A stretch of DNA of 64,000 nt from Acidobacteriota bacterium (lineage in GTDB: Bacteria; Acidobacteriota; Terriglobia; Bryobacterales; Bryobacteraceae): assembly GCA_947470805.1 (NCBI GenBank), contig CANIVU010000033.1:1-64000 (forward strand), read 5' to 3'. The notes beneath the pieces are model-generated. The model was not told the origin of the DNA. It saw only the letters and a program-made list of their open reading frames with translations, and ran no database searches. How positions within the stretch are numbered: position 1 is the stretch's first letter; every line of letters begins with the position of its first letter. Positions 25,791-34,501 of the stretch are shown piece by piece. A program made the position numbers and the translations under genes.

Positions 25791-27636
25791 ACCCCCTCCA
25801 ACCGCCGGATCTCCCACCACACATTCGCATCATCCACCCCCCGCGCCTGCTCCGCCATCGCCCGCGCCTCCTCCCGCACCCACAACCCCAACCCATCCTC
25901 CGCCGCCAACTCCCCATCCCCCACCGAATCCACCGCCCGCTCCACCAATCCCCGCGCCACCTCCCTCCCGACCGCTTCGGCCAACATCGCCACCTCACGT
26001 GCCCGCGCATCCACCGCCGCTCCCTCCGCAAACAATCCCGCCTCCGCCCGAACTTCCAACTCCAAATCCCGCTCCCCGCCCATCGCCCGCGCCAACGCCT
26101 GCGCCGCCGAAACCTCCCCCGCATCCACACCCTCCATCCCCGCCTCCACCTCCACAAACAACGAATAAGCCTCCGCCGCCATCCCGCCCCGCAACGCCGC
26201 AAACGCCGCGTTCACCTTCATGCCAAATACGTCCTGCCCCAACGCCGCGTGCAACCGCTCCGCCGCCCGAAAACACCCATACGCCTCGCGCGCCCGTCCC
26301 AAGCGGAACAACGTCTGACCCAACAACTGCTCCGCGTCCGCCTCCAGGTCCGGCGCCAGCCACGCCCGCGCCCGGTCCCGCTGTTCCGCAAACGAAACCG
26401 CCGCCTCCTCCAACCCATCCTCCAACAACAACACTGCAAACTCGTTCAACTCCGCCAACTGCCACGCCGGCAACGCCCGCGCCGCCTCCGCCAGTCGCGC
26501 GTACCAAATCCGCGCCGCCGCCAAATCCCCCGTCCGCACATACACCCGAGTCATGTTCGAACACAGCACAACCCGCGAATAGTGCCGGTGATACGCCGGC
26601 GTCTCATCGGACTCTGGACACCCCGCCAACGCCGCCAGCGCCCCCTCCACCTGCGCCACCGCGTCCCCCTTCCGCCCCGCCCGGTAGCGCTGCAACGCCC
26701 GCCCATTCAGCACTCACGCATCCAAATACCGTGCAAACGCCGCCCCCAACCGGCCCGACCCCGCCTGCACCGCTGCCCGCTCAATTAACTCCGCCGCCCC
26801 GGCGAAGTTCTTCCCATTCGCCTCCATCGCCGCCAACCGGCACAGCAAATACGGAAACCAGAAATCCCCGTCCTCACTCGCCACCGCCGCCCGGAAATTG
26901 TCCCCCATCCGCTCCCCGTGCGCCCGCCCGCTCGGCAACCCCGCAATCTGCGACCCCGCCAACCCAGCCATCGCGTGCAACTCCCCCGCCCTCGGTCCAC
27001 CGGCCAGCAGCAACCGCTCCGTCAGCGTGGCCGCAACCCCCCCGCCAAACACGTCAAACGCCCACCGGCAAACCCCCGTCCCATCCACCCAAACCCCCGC
27101 CAACTCCGATGCCGACTCCGCCACCGGAGCCTCATTCCCTCCGTCCGCCGCGATGCTCTCCGTTCCAGCTAAAGCCCCAAACCGCCGCAGCGTCCGTTCA
27201 ATCCGTTCCCGGTTCAACCGTCCCACCACCGTCGTGGCCGCATGTTCCCCATCCACCCCAATCACCACCCTAAGCCGTTCCCCCCATCAATACAAGCAAC
27301 GGCTGAATCAGATACAACGATTCACAATCCACCCCAAACACGTTCGGAATAAATAGCGTGACCTGTCCCGCCATCCGCTCCGCCGCAAACCCGGCAATCG
27401 CATACAGCAACGGCCGCGGCTGCAAACTCGGGTAAGTCAGCGAAGCCGGCGTCGAACTCCCGCGCCCCTCCCCGCAAAACTCAGCTGGAAACGAAGCCCC
27501 GGCCCCACAACACCGTCCGCATCCCATGCCACGGTACCGGCACCGCCCCCTGCGGAGGCAACACAAAACTCCCAGCCGGAGCATCACAAAGCGGCAAGCC
27601 ACCGCGGCGCGTAATCAATTGAAGTTGAACAGGCAT
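25772..27636 (-). pseudogene. TPR-like helical-repeat protein gene with two frameshifts and one nonsense codon
   Basis: Starting at an ATG at 27636 (MPVQLQLITRRGGLPL), the coding sense moves through three frames. The first frame stops at 27481. A second runs to TAG at 27270, a third to TGA at 26714, and the same third frame continues to 25772. Removing one G near 27502 (TGTGGGGCC) and one from the G6 run at 27281-27286 restores a single frame (VLMGERLRVVIGVDGEH). The TGA would be Arg by a single C-to-T reversal (YLDA-R-VLNGRALQRYRAG). The repaired product, about 620 residues, has a beta/alpha N-terminal part and helical TPR-like repeats from about residue 280. Whether it is a true pseudogene or contains sequence errors is open. 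It lies 51 nt downstream of the ECF gene and is probably its operon partner. Confidence 0.7.
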
Positions 27637-27687
27637 AGCAGAAGGGGTCTGCCAAGCAATGCGGAAAATTCGGGCGCTCCGGTTAAC

Positions 27688-28263
27688 TCACTCTTCTGTT
27701 TCCGACCCCGCAATATAGCGCCGCAACCACGCCTCCGCCATCCGCAACTCCCGCGTCACCGTCGCCGTGCCGATCTGCAAAGCTTCCGCGATCTCCTCCC
27801 CCGTCATCCCGCCAAAATACTTCATTTCCACAATCTTCGCCTTCCGCGGAAACAGCTTGTCCAGGGCCGTCAGCGCCTCGTCCAACTCAATCAACCCCGA
27901 CTCCCGCGCCGGCATCCCCATCACCCCATCGTTCAACTGCGTCACCGCGTTCCCCCCGCCCCGTTTCGCCGCCCGGAACTTACGCGAATGGTCGGTCAGA
28001 ATCTGCCGCATGATATGGCTGGCGAAGGTCAGAAAGTGAGTCCGATTCTCCCAACTCTGCGCCGCCGAACCGATTAACTTCATATACGCTTCATTCACCA
28101 ACGCCGTTGGCTGCAACGTGTGTCCCGCGCGCTCAGACCGCAACCGCGCCGCCGCCACCTTCCGCAGTTCGCGGTACAGAATCGGAATAATCTCATCGGC
28201 CGCCTCCGGCCGCCCCGACGCCCAATCCACCAGCAACTTTGTAAGTGGCTCGTTCTCTTCCAT
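27688..28263 (-). CDS. ECF RNA polymerase sigma factor (TIGR02999-like)
   Basis: 191 residues from the ATG at 28263; an in-frame ATG at 28287 would add 8. Region 2: IIPILYRELRKVAAARLRSE, LVNEAYMKLIG and the FASHIMRQILTDHSRKF block. Region 4: IVEMKYFGGMTGEEIAEALQ followed by the recognition helix TATVTRELRMAEAWL. It belongs to the same subfamily as the factor at 7574. It reads away from 28.3 kb toward the broken TPR-like gene and has no kinase directly beside it. The four 32-nt boxes 2-5 kb away are plausible targets, which is an inference from their promoter-like form only. Confidence 0.88.
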   Translation of the reverse strand: MEENEPLTKLLVDWASGRPEAADEIIPILYRELRKVAAARLRSERAGHTLQPTALVNEAYMKLIGSAAQSWENRTHFLTFASHIMRQILTDHSRKFRAAKRGGGNAVTQLNDGVMGMPARESGLIELDEALTALDKLFPRKAKIVEMKYFGGMTGEEIAEALQIGTATVTRELRMAEAWLRRYIAGSETEE

Positions 28264-28745
28264 TTCAACTAGAATAGCCCTTCCCATCCCGCTACGCCCG
28301 CCAACTCCCTCGCGATTCCGAAGCCGGCCGTCACCCAATCTGCCTGTCTCCCCACCGTCCCAGTTAGCGCCCACGCAGCACAGCCTTCCGGAACCCATTC
28401 CAACGACTCCAATCCACATTAAAATAAACTGTGTATGGAGCAAACAGTAAAAGGGCCACACACAGTGTCGGCAGGCACGCGACCCATCACCGGATCTGGT
28501 GCTTGCCAAATACCCTTAGGCCGCAGCTCCCGCGCCTCCAACTCCCCGCGGACACAATCTTCGATCCCCGCCGCCGAAGAAATGCCATGGACGAATTCTA
28601 GCCAATGGCCTTCCGACCTCCAAAAAACAGCAAAAACGAGCCCTGTGGAAAACTCAGTCACAAGGCAAATCACTTTTTTCATTTTTTATAAAGCCAACGC
28701 CATCAATCGGTTGCCGCTGTTTCTGAAAAACCCTTAGATGCGTTT
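28264..28745. other. intergenic region, no confident gene
   Basis: This stretch separates the ECF gene (minus) from the tail-fibre-like gene (plus). A minus-strand frame at 28419-28682 (87 codons) and a plus-strand one at 28435-28737 overlap each other. Neither has a good ribosome-binding site or a recognisable motif, so I do not call either. An AT-rich patch near 28660-28690 could hold a promoter. Confidence 0.5.
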
Positions 28746-28827
28746 CGTTGCAGAACCCCTGCTAGCGTAAGAGCAGCAACGAATTGGTTTGCACCCGCTC
28801 GCCTTACCAAAGGCCGGCGGGTTTTTT
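28746..28827 (+). promoter_or_regulatory. structured leader with intrinsic terminator before the tail-fibre-like gene
   Basis: Hairpin 1 (28746-28781) pairs CGTTGC with GCAACG and TGCT with AGCA, leaving an 8-nt bulge. Hairpin 2 (28794-28821) pairs CCCGC..GCCTT with AAGGC..GCGGG and is followed by six T. The ribosome-binding site GGAGG at 28835 starts only 8 nt after the T-run, so no promoter fits between. Transcription of the gene must pass through this terminator, which suggests attenuation or a riboswitch. I cannot assign a known class. Confidence 0.5.
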
Positions 28828-28846
28828 GTTTTCCGGAGGCCGTTTA

Positions 28847-30991
28847 ATGCGTTGGTTGAAACTGTGGACGTTGCTTGTCCACTTCACTCTATTACTTCTT
28901 GTCTCGGATCGGGTCATCGCGGCGCCCGCGTTGACGACGATCCAGGACACACTCTACAAAGCCGATGGCACTCGCTTCAATGGCGTTGCCTACATCGAAT
29001 GGAACTCGTTCCAGGCGTCGGATGCCTCGGCTGTAGCCACTTCCAGTGTCGTGGTGCCTATCGCCGATGGCGTCCTGCGCGTTCGTCTGGTTCCTACCAG
29101 CAACGCCAGCGCCGGCGCTCACTACTTTGTCCGCTATCATGCGGACGGCAAAGTACAATTCACCGAAACCTGGAACGTGATCCCGTCGTCGATGCCAGTC
29201 GCTCTTGCGGCTGTCCGCGTCGCCGCCGGTACGTCGACCGGTGGCACCACAACGCCGCCGCCGACCCTCACCGTTCCCGACATCACCGGCCTGGCCGAAG
29301 AACTGGCCAACCGGCCCGTCAAAGGCTTCGCCTACGCCACCGACCGGATTCTCAAATCCGGTTCCACCGGCGCGCTCGAATCCGTCCAGGGCAATCTCAC
29401 CGATTGCATCCGCGTCGACGGTACTTCCGGCCCGTGCGGTACCGGCGGCTCCGGGTCCAGCGGGCCCGGCTTCGTCGACCAGGAGGTGCCCACCGGCGCC
29501 ATCAACGGGTCGAACGCCGTCTACACGCTCAGCCAGGCGCCCAGCCCGGCCGCCAGCTTGCAGCTCTACCGCAACGGCGTGCTCATGAAGCTGAACGTCG
29601 ATTTCACTCTTTCGGGCGTTACCGTTACCTTCGGTAGCCTCTCGATTCCGCAAACCGGCGATCTTCTGCTGGCCTCCTACCGGTTGGCCACCGTGGGCGG
29701 CGTCACCGGCCCAATCCAGGCCGCCGACATCGCCGCCGGCGTCATCAGCGATTACAACATCGCCTCTGCCGCCGGAATCGCCGAGTCCAAACTCGCGCTC
29801 AACTACCCGACCCACTCCAACGCCTACGACCCGTCGGCGAACGAAAAGGCGGCCCTGAGCGGCAGCGCCGGCGCGCCATCGGCCGCCAACAAATACGTCA
29901 CCAGCCAGGACGCCCGCATGACCAATGCCCGTCCGGCGCTGAGCCATTCGCTCCTATCCACGGAGCACACCGATACTACTGCCGCCACCGTACAACGGGG
30001 CGATCTAGTCATCGGATCCAACGCCACCGGGAGTCCGAAATGGGCCCGGCTGCCACTCGGCGCGGCCAACCGGTGCCTGGTCTCCAACGGTGCCGACGCG
30101 GTCTGGAACACCTGCCTTTTCACAGGCTTCCGGACGGCGTCCATTCCGTTCACCGGTGTCGACGGCACCTTGGAGGAATCGCCCATGTATTTCACTTGGG
30201 ACAACTCCAACCGCCGCCTGTCGGTCGGTAGCAATCTGAACGCCTCCACCCTCTCTGTCCACGACGGCGGGGCGAATGGCTCGACGACGCTTACCGTCCG
30301 CGCCGGCCACGGCCAGGGCACTACCGTGCTGCAAACCTGGCAGAACGCCGCTGGCCTGGAACAGGCCAGCATTGGCGCCGATGGCGTCATTGCCGCCAAG
30401 TCCATTGAGGCGGTTTCCACCTTGACCCGCGCCGCCTGGCGCGAAGCCGGAACGACTACCGATCCGACGTCGCGCGCCGATGGCGACTCCTGGTACAACT
30501 CTACCGATAAGACCAGGAAAATCGTCGCCGGCGGCCGCGTGAACACCTCGCCGCAGGTGCTCTGCGCCGCGGGCGGCACGGTGACGACGGCGACCGCGGT
30601 CGCCTCGCTCGGCACCTGCTCGATCCCGGCCGGGGTTCTCAATCCCGGGGATCGGTTGGCCATTCGCGCCACCTGGCTCCACGATGGTCCGGCGGCCTTC
30701 GCCGTCCGCTGGCGGTGGGGCACTTCCACGATCGGGGAAGCCACCGTTCCGGGCACCGTGACGCTCCTCGATCAGAAGGGTGAAGCGGCGGCCTACGCAA
30801 CCGGTGCTGTGATCGATATCGACGCCAAAGGGGCGGCCGGCTTCGCCGGCACGCCCGTGATCGTTGATTCGAATCAGCCGTTCGGCTCCGGCATCACAGT
30901 TGGCTTTGAAGGCAACGTGACGGCCGGCACCGATAACTTGCGGCTGGTGCAGTTTACCGTGGTCCGGTACCCGGCCCAGGTAAACCCGTAA
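28847..30991 (+). CDS. secreted protein resembling a phage tail fibre
   Basis: 714 residues from the ATG at 28847, with GGAGG 7 nt upstream. It has a signal peptide (WLKLWTLLVHFTLLLLVSD). An N-terminal beta domain is followed by Gly/Ser and Thr/Pro linkers (GTGGSGSSGPG). The middle carries SKLALNYPTHSNAYDPSANE and YVTSQDARMTNARPALSH, which look like the DARLTDART segments of tail-fibre proteins. The C-terminal third is beta-rich and ends without a membrane anchor. Tail fibres are trimeric adhesins, but they do not carry export signals, so this is more likely a cell-surface adhesin built from the same type of repeats. No other phage gene is nearby. Confidence 0.65.
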   Translation: MRWLKLWTLLVHFTLLLLVSDRVIAAPALTTIQDTLYKADGTRFNGVAYIEWNSFQASDASAVATSSVVVPIADGVLRVRLVPTSNASAGAHYFVRYHADGKVQFTETWNVIPSSMPVALAAVRVAAGTSTGGTTTPPPTLTVPDITGLAEELANRPVKGFAYATDRILKSGSTGALESVQGNLTDCIRVDGTSGPCGTGGSGSSGPGFVDQEVPTGAINGSNAVYTLSQAPSPAASLQLYRNGVLMKLNVDFTLSGVTVTFGSLSIPQTGDLLLASYRLATVGGVTGPIQAADIAAGVISDYNIASAAGIAESKLALNYPTHSNAYDPSANEKAALSGSAGAPSAANKYVTSQDARMTNARPALSHSLLSTEHTDTTAATVQRGDLVIGSNATGSPKWARLPLGAANRCLVSNGADAVWNTCLFTGFRTASIPFTGVDGTLEESPMYFTWDNSNRRLSVGSNLNASTLSVHDGGANGSTTLTVRAGHGQGTTVLQTWQNAAGLEQASIGADGVIAAKSIEAVSTLTRAAWREAGTTTDPTSRADGDSWYNSTDKTRKIVAGGRVNTSPQVLCAAGGTVTTATAVASLGTCSIPAGVLNPGDRLAIRATWLHDGPAAFAVRWRWGTSTIGEATVPGTVTLLDQKGEAAAYATGAVIDIDAKGAAGFAGTPVIVDSNQPFGSGITVGFEGNVTAGTDNLRLVQFTVVRYPAQVNP

Positions 30992-30994
30992 GGC

Positions 30995-31519
30995 CTACTT
31001 TTTGGCCTTGTTTGTGCGTGCGGTGGAGGGCGGAACCACGCCCTTCACCCGCAGGTATCCCACCATGTTCCCGTAGTGCGCATTCAGGTTCGCAATGTAG
31101 CTGATCATCACGTCCACCGCCACCACCTTCTTGTTTCCCGCCTGTACTTCTTCCAGCGCTTTTGCGTCCGTCAGCCCGTCAAACACCTTGTCGCAGTGCG
31201 CAAAAGACGCGATTATTGCATCAGAAATCGCCTTTTTACCCCTGTTTTGCACCCCATTTACACCGGTATTTTTGGGTGCGGGCTGCCCTACGATCTGCGA
31301 ACACATCCGGTAGTTCATGTCGGCGGTGTGCTCCAACCAGTCCCCAAACGACCGTTGATCGGGCGTCAGGCGGAAGGGCATATCCGCTTCCGCCATCGCT
31401 TCGGCCGATTCGGTGAAGTTCAGTTTCTGGGTATTGTATTTCGCCTTGAACGAAGCCGTGATGGGGTCGGCGGCGGTCAGGGCGAGGGGCACGAAAAGGG
31501 CGCAGAGGAGGAGTCGCAT
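30995..31519 (-). CDS. DinB-like secreted protein
   Basis: 174 residues with a signal peptide (LLLCALFVPLALTAA). The helical bundle resembles DinB/YfiT proteins: FTESAEAMAEADMPFRLTPD, FGDWLEHTADMNYRMC and a late histidine in ANLNAHYGNMVGYLR, the usual metal-ligand positions. DinB proteins are generally cytoplasmic, so export is unusual, though such variants are common in acidobacteria to my knowledge. The gene ends 3 nt from the convergent tail-fibre-like gene and lies 9 nt upstream of ftsK's end on the same strand side. Function unknown. Confidence 0.75.
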   Translation of the reverse strand: MRLLLCALFVPLALTAADPITASFKAKYNTQKLNFTESAEAMAEADMPFRLTPDQRSFGDWLEHTADMNYRMCSQIVGQPAPKNTGVNGVQNRGKKAISDAIIASFAHCDKVFDGLTDAKALEEVQAGNKKVVAVDVMISYIANLNAHYGNMVGYLRVKGVVPPSTARTNKAKK

Positions 31520-31528
31520 GGAACTAGC

Positions 31529-33970
31529 TTACTCCTCGTCGCCGACTTCATCCAGCCAATCGGGGCGCTTCAGAACTTCGCGCGGGCGGCTGCCATCGGG
31601 AGGCCCGATGATGCCATCGCGGTACATCATGTCGAGAATGCGGGCGGCGCGGCCGTAGCCCAAACGGAGCCGGCGTTGCAGCACGCTGGTGGACGCTTTG
31701 CCCAGTTCGCAGACGGCGCGAACGGCGTCCTGATAGCGGGGATCTTCTTCTCCGGACGGGACGGCATCGCTGTCGCCATCGTCATCGCCGCTCTCTTCGT
31801 TCGGCGGGGCCATGAGGAAGCTCTGGTCGTAATCGGGCTGGGCCTGGGTCTTCCAGTTCTCGACAATGGCGGCGGTTTCGTCTTCGGAAACATAGGCGCC
31901 ATGGACGCGGACGAGGCGGGAGGTGCCGGGCGGACGGAAGAACATGTCTCCGCGGCCAAGGAGGTGCTGGGCGCCCATTTCGTCGAGAATGGTCCGCGAG
32001 TCGACACGGGAGACGACGCGGAAGCTGATGCGGGTGGGGAAGTTCGCTTTGATGAGACCGGTGATGACGTCGACGGTGGGCCGCTGGGTGGCGAGCACCA
32101 GGTGGATGCCGACGGCGCGGGCCATTTGGGCCAGGCGGGTGATGCTCTCTTCAACGCCGGCGCGTTCGAGCATCATCAAATCCGCCAACTCATCGATGAT
32201 GATGAGGATGTAGGGCAGGGGACGGAGCTCGTCGAGTTCGGCGAGTTCGTGCGGATCGGCGAACAGATCGCGCGGTTTTCCGATGATTTCGCGGATCTTT
32301 TTGTTGTATTGATCGATGTTGCGCGCGCCCTGGGCGGCCAGCAGTTTCAGCCGGCGTTCCATTTCGAGCACCGCGTTGCGGAGGGCGTAGGTGGCCTTCT
32401 TCGGGTCGGTGATGACGGGCGTCAGCAGATGGGGGATGCCTTCGTAGACGCCGAGTTCGACGCGCTTGGGATCCACCATGATCATGCGGACTTCGTCGGG
32501 CGTGGATTTATACAGCACCGAGATGATGAGCGTGTTCAACATGACGCTCTTGCCGGAGCCGGTGGTGCCGGCGATGAGCAAGTGGGGCATGGTTTCGAGC
32601 GCGGTGACCTTGATGCGGCCGCTGATGTCCTTGCCGAGCGAGATGGTGAGTTTCGAGGACGAATCGCGGAACTCGTCCGATTCGAGCATCTGGCGCAGGG
32701 AGATGACTTCGCGCTTGCGGTTGGGGACTTCGATACCGACCGTCGATTTGCCCGGGATGCGTTCAATCATCACCGATTCGGCCTGCAGGCCGAGGCAGAG
32801 ATCCTCAGACAGCTGGGTAATGCGAGCGATCTTAATGCCGGCTTCGGGTTTGAATTCGAAGGTCGTGACGACCGGGCCGGGATTGATCTGCACCACCGAG
32901 CCGAAGACGTTGAACTCTTCGAACTTCACCTTGATGCGGGCGGCGGTTTCGTGGAGTTCTTGTTCGTCGTAGGCGTTGCGGGCGGGGGGCTCGCTGAGCA
33001 GGGTGGTGGGTGGCAGGATGAAGACCGAATCCTGCTTCTTGGCCTTGCGGCGGGGTGTGTCCCAGGGCGGGGAATCGACGGCGGCGGTGGCCGATGGTGT
33101 TGGTGTGGCCGAGGGCGGCTCGAAATGTTCGAGCGGGACGATGGGGATGAACCCGGTGGAGGGCGCTGGCGTCTCCGTGGGGGTGAGTTCTTCGACGATG
33201 GGCGCGCGGAAGTTGGAGTTCCACGGGGGCGTCGCTTCCTCATCGTCTTCCGCCGGGGCGGCCGATTCCTCTTCGCGTTTCGGCTTGCGGGGCTTCTTCT
33301 CTGGCGGCGGCTCCGGCACGCCGCTGGACTGGCGCTTGGCTTCCTTGATCAGGCGGTTCTGTTCGGCGCGGGCGCGGCGGCGGTCCTGCCACACCTGGTA
33401 GCCTTCGACACGAGCGTCCCACCAGGCCATGGGGCCGGAGATCCAGCCTTCGACGGTTTCGACGGTGAATGTGGTCGTCAGGTATAGAGAGATGAGAATG
33501 GCCACGGCGACGAGGGCGAGCGTGCCGCCGTAGTTCAAGTTCGCCAGCAGGTAGGCCGAAAGGGCGAGGCCGACGACGCCACCGGGCGGCATGGTTTCAT
33601 GCAGCGGTTTCCAATCCGGGGCGAGCGAGAAGAGTGTGCAGACGCTGAGCACGAGCAGGCCGGCGCCGAACATGCGCAGCCCGGGCGCTTCCACCGACTG
33701 GGAACGCATGCGGCGGAGGCCGAACAGGCCCACCATCAGCGGGATCAACCAGCTGGCAAAGCCGGCGAGGCTGAGCACAACGTCGGAAAAGAGGGCACCT
33801 GGATACCCGATCCAGTTGCGGGGCCGAAGGGCTTCGGCGGCCGTATTCCAGGCCGGATCCTCCGGGGAGTGCGAAATGAGGCTTGCCGCAAGGACAGCCG
33901 AGCCGATCAGGAACAGAAGTCCCGTCAGCAAATTGAGCCGCCGATCGGCAGATGGCCTGAGAATGTGCAT
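31529..33970 (-). CDS. ftsK: FtsK/SpoIIIE DNA translocase
   Basis: 813 residues from the ATG at 33970; an upstream start at 33994 is possible. The N-terminal 190 residues hold four transmembrane segments that anchor it at the septum. A Pro/Glu-rich linker with EPPPEKKPRKPKR follows. The motor domain carries Walker A in LIAGTTGSGKSVMLNTLI and Walker B-like IIDELADLMM. The C-terminal ~65 residues form the winged-helix gamma domain that reads KOPS sites (SVLQRRLRLGYGRAARILDMM). It pumps DNA during chromosome segregation and activates XerCD at dif. The length is shorter than in E. coli, as in most phyla. Confidence 0.95.
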   Translation of the reverse strand: MHILRPSADRRLNLLTGLLFLIGSAVLAASLISHSPEDPAWNTAAEALRPRNWIGYPGALFSDVVLSLAGFASWLIPLMVGLFGLRRMRSQSVEAPGLRMFGAGLLVLSVCTLFSLAPDWKPLHETMPPGGVVGLALSAYLLANLNYGGTLALVAVAILISLYLTTTFTVETVEGWISGPMAWWDARVEGYQVWQDRRRARAEQNRLIKEAKRQSSGVPEPPPEKKPRKPKREEESAAPAEDDEEATPPWNSNFRAPIVEELTPTETPAPSTGFIPIVPLEHFEPPSATPTPSATAAVDSPPWDTPRRKAKKQDSVFILPPTTLLSEPPARNAYDEQELHETAARIKVKFEEFNVFGSVVQINPGPVVTTFEFKPEAGIKIARITQLSEDLCLGLQAESVMIERIPGKSTVGIEVPNRKREVISLRQMLESDEFRDSSSKLTISLGKDISGRIKVTALETMPHLLIAGTTGSGKSVMLNTLIISVLYKSTPDEVRMIMVDPKRVELGVYEGIPHLLTPVITDPKKATYALRNAVLEMERRLKLLAAQGARNIDQYNKKIREIIGKPRDLFADPHELAELDELRPLPYILIIIDELADLMMLERAGVEESITRLAQMARAVGIHLVLATQRPTVDVITGLIKANFPTRISFRVVSRVDSRTILDEMGAQHLLGRGDMFFRPPGTSRLVRVHGAYVSEDETAAIVENWKTQAQPDYDQSFLMAPPNEESGDDDGDSDAVPSGEEDPRYQDAVRAVCELGKASTSVLQRRLRLGYGRAARILDMMYRDGIIGPPDGSRPREVLKRPDWLDEVGDEE

Positions 33971-34039
33971 GGTGGCGCGGTCAGGAGCGCGCAATAGCCA
34001 GAGCCCCTTTATTATGCCAGAGATTGACCCCGGTTGGGG

Positions 34040-34495
34040 TTACAGGCCGAATTGGCGGAAATGGTGATCCGCATGAAGATAGCCCCAACGCATCCATTCC
34101 CAATGAGTTAGAGGTCCGAAGATGGGGTGACGGTTGAAGGAGAATGTTGGGGGCTGACTGGCGAACTTACGTATGGTGGAGGCGAGGGTTACCTTGTCGA
34201 GGGGGAAGCTGGTGGGCGGGGTGCCGCCGGCGAACTGGTCGACCTCCGGGCGAGTGGGGACGCCTTTGGGCCAGGGCATCGGGGCGCGGAGGGCGAGCCA
34301 GCGGATGAGTGTCCGGTTGAGGAAGGTGATCTGTTCGCTGGCGGATTTGCCGTTCATGGCGAGCGAGTAGGCGTCGTTCAGATGGCAGATCATCTGGTTG
34401 GCGCTCATTTTGCCCCAATGGGGGATCGTTTCCGGTTCGAGGTGGCTGAGCCTTTCGAGCAGGGCTTGGGTGGCGGGCGGGTCGAGGGTCTGCAT
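34040..34495 (-). CDS. DUF1569/DinB-like protein
   Basis: 151 residues, a compact helical bundle with no signal peptide. The pattern IPHWGKMSANQMICHLNDAYSLAM, then FNRHPIFGPLTHWEWMRWGYLHADHHFRQFG, matches the DUF1569 branch of the DinB superfamily. The His residues at the first helix end (CHLND) and in HADHHFRQF are the likely metal ligands. Biochemical role unknown; thiol-dependent transferase activity has been shown for some DinB relatives. It is followed, 6 nt away in genome order, by the cation transporter gene on the same strand. Confidence 0.8.
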   Translation of the reverse strand: MQTLDPPATQALLERLSHLEPETIPHWGKMSANQMICHLNDAYSLAMNGKSASEQITFLNRTLIRWLALRAPMPWPKGVPTRPEVDQFAGGTPPTSFPLDKVTLASTIRKFASQPPTFSFNRHPIFGPLTHWEWMRWGYLHADHHFRQFGL

Positions 34496-34501
34496 GGCGG
34501 T

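Noticed and set aside
28419-28737. Small genes in the region before the tail-fibre-like gene
   Set aside because: Two overlapping frames on opposite strands, neither with a ribosome-binding site or recognisable sequence.
31076-33487. Long plus-strand open frame of about 800 codons
   Set aside because: It is antisense to ftsK and has the composition of a shadow frame (many Gly/Asp/Ala codons) with no domain match. The ftsK frame has clear Walker motifs.
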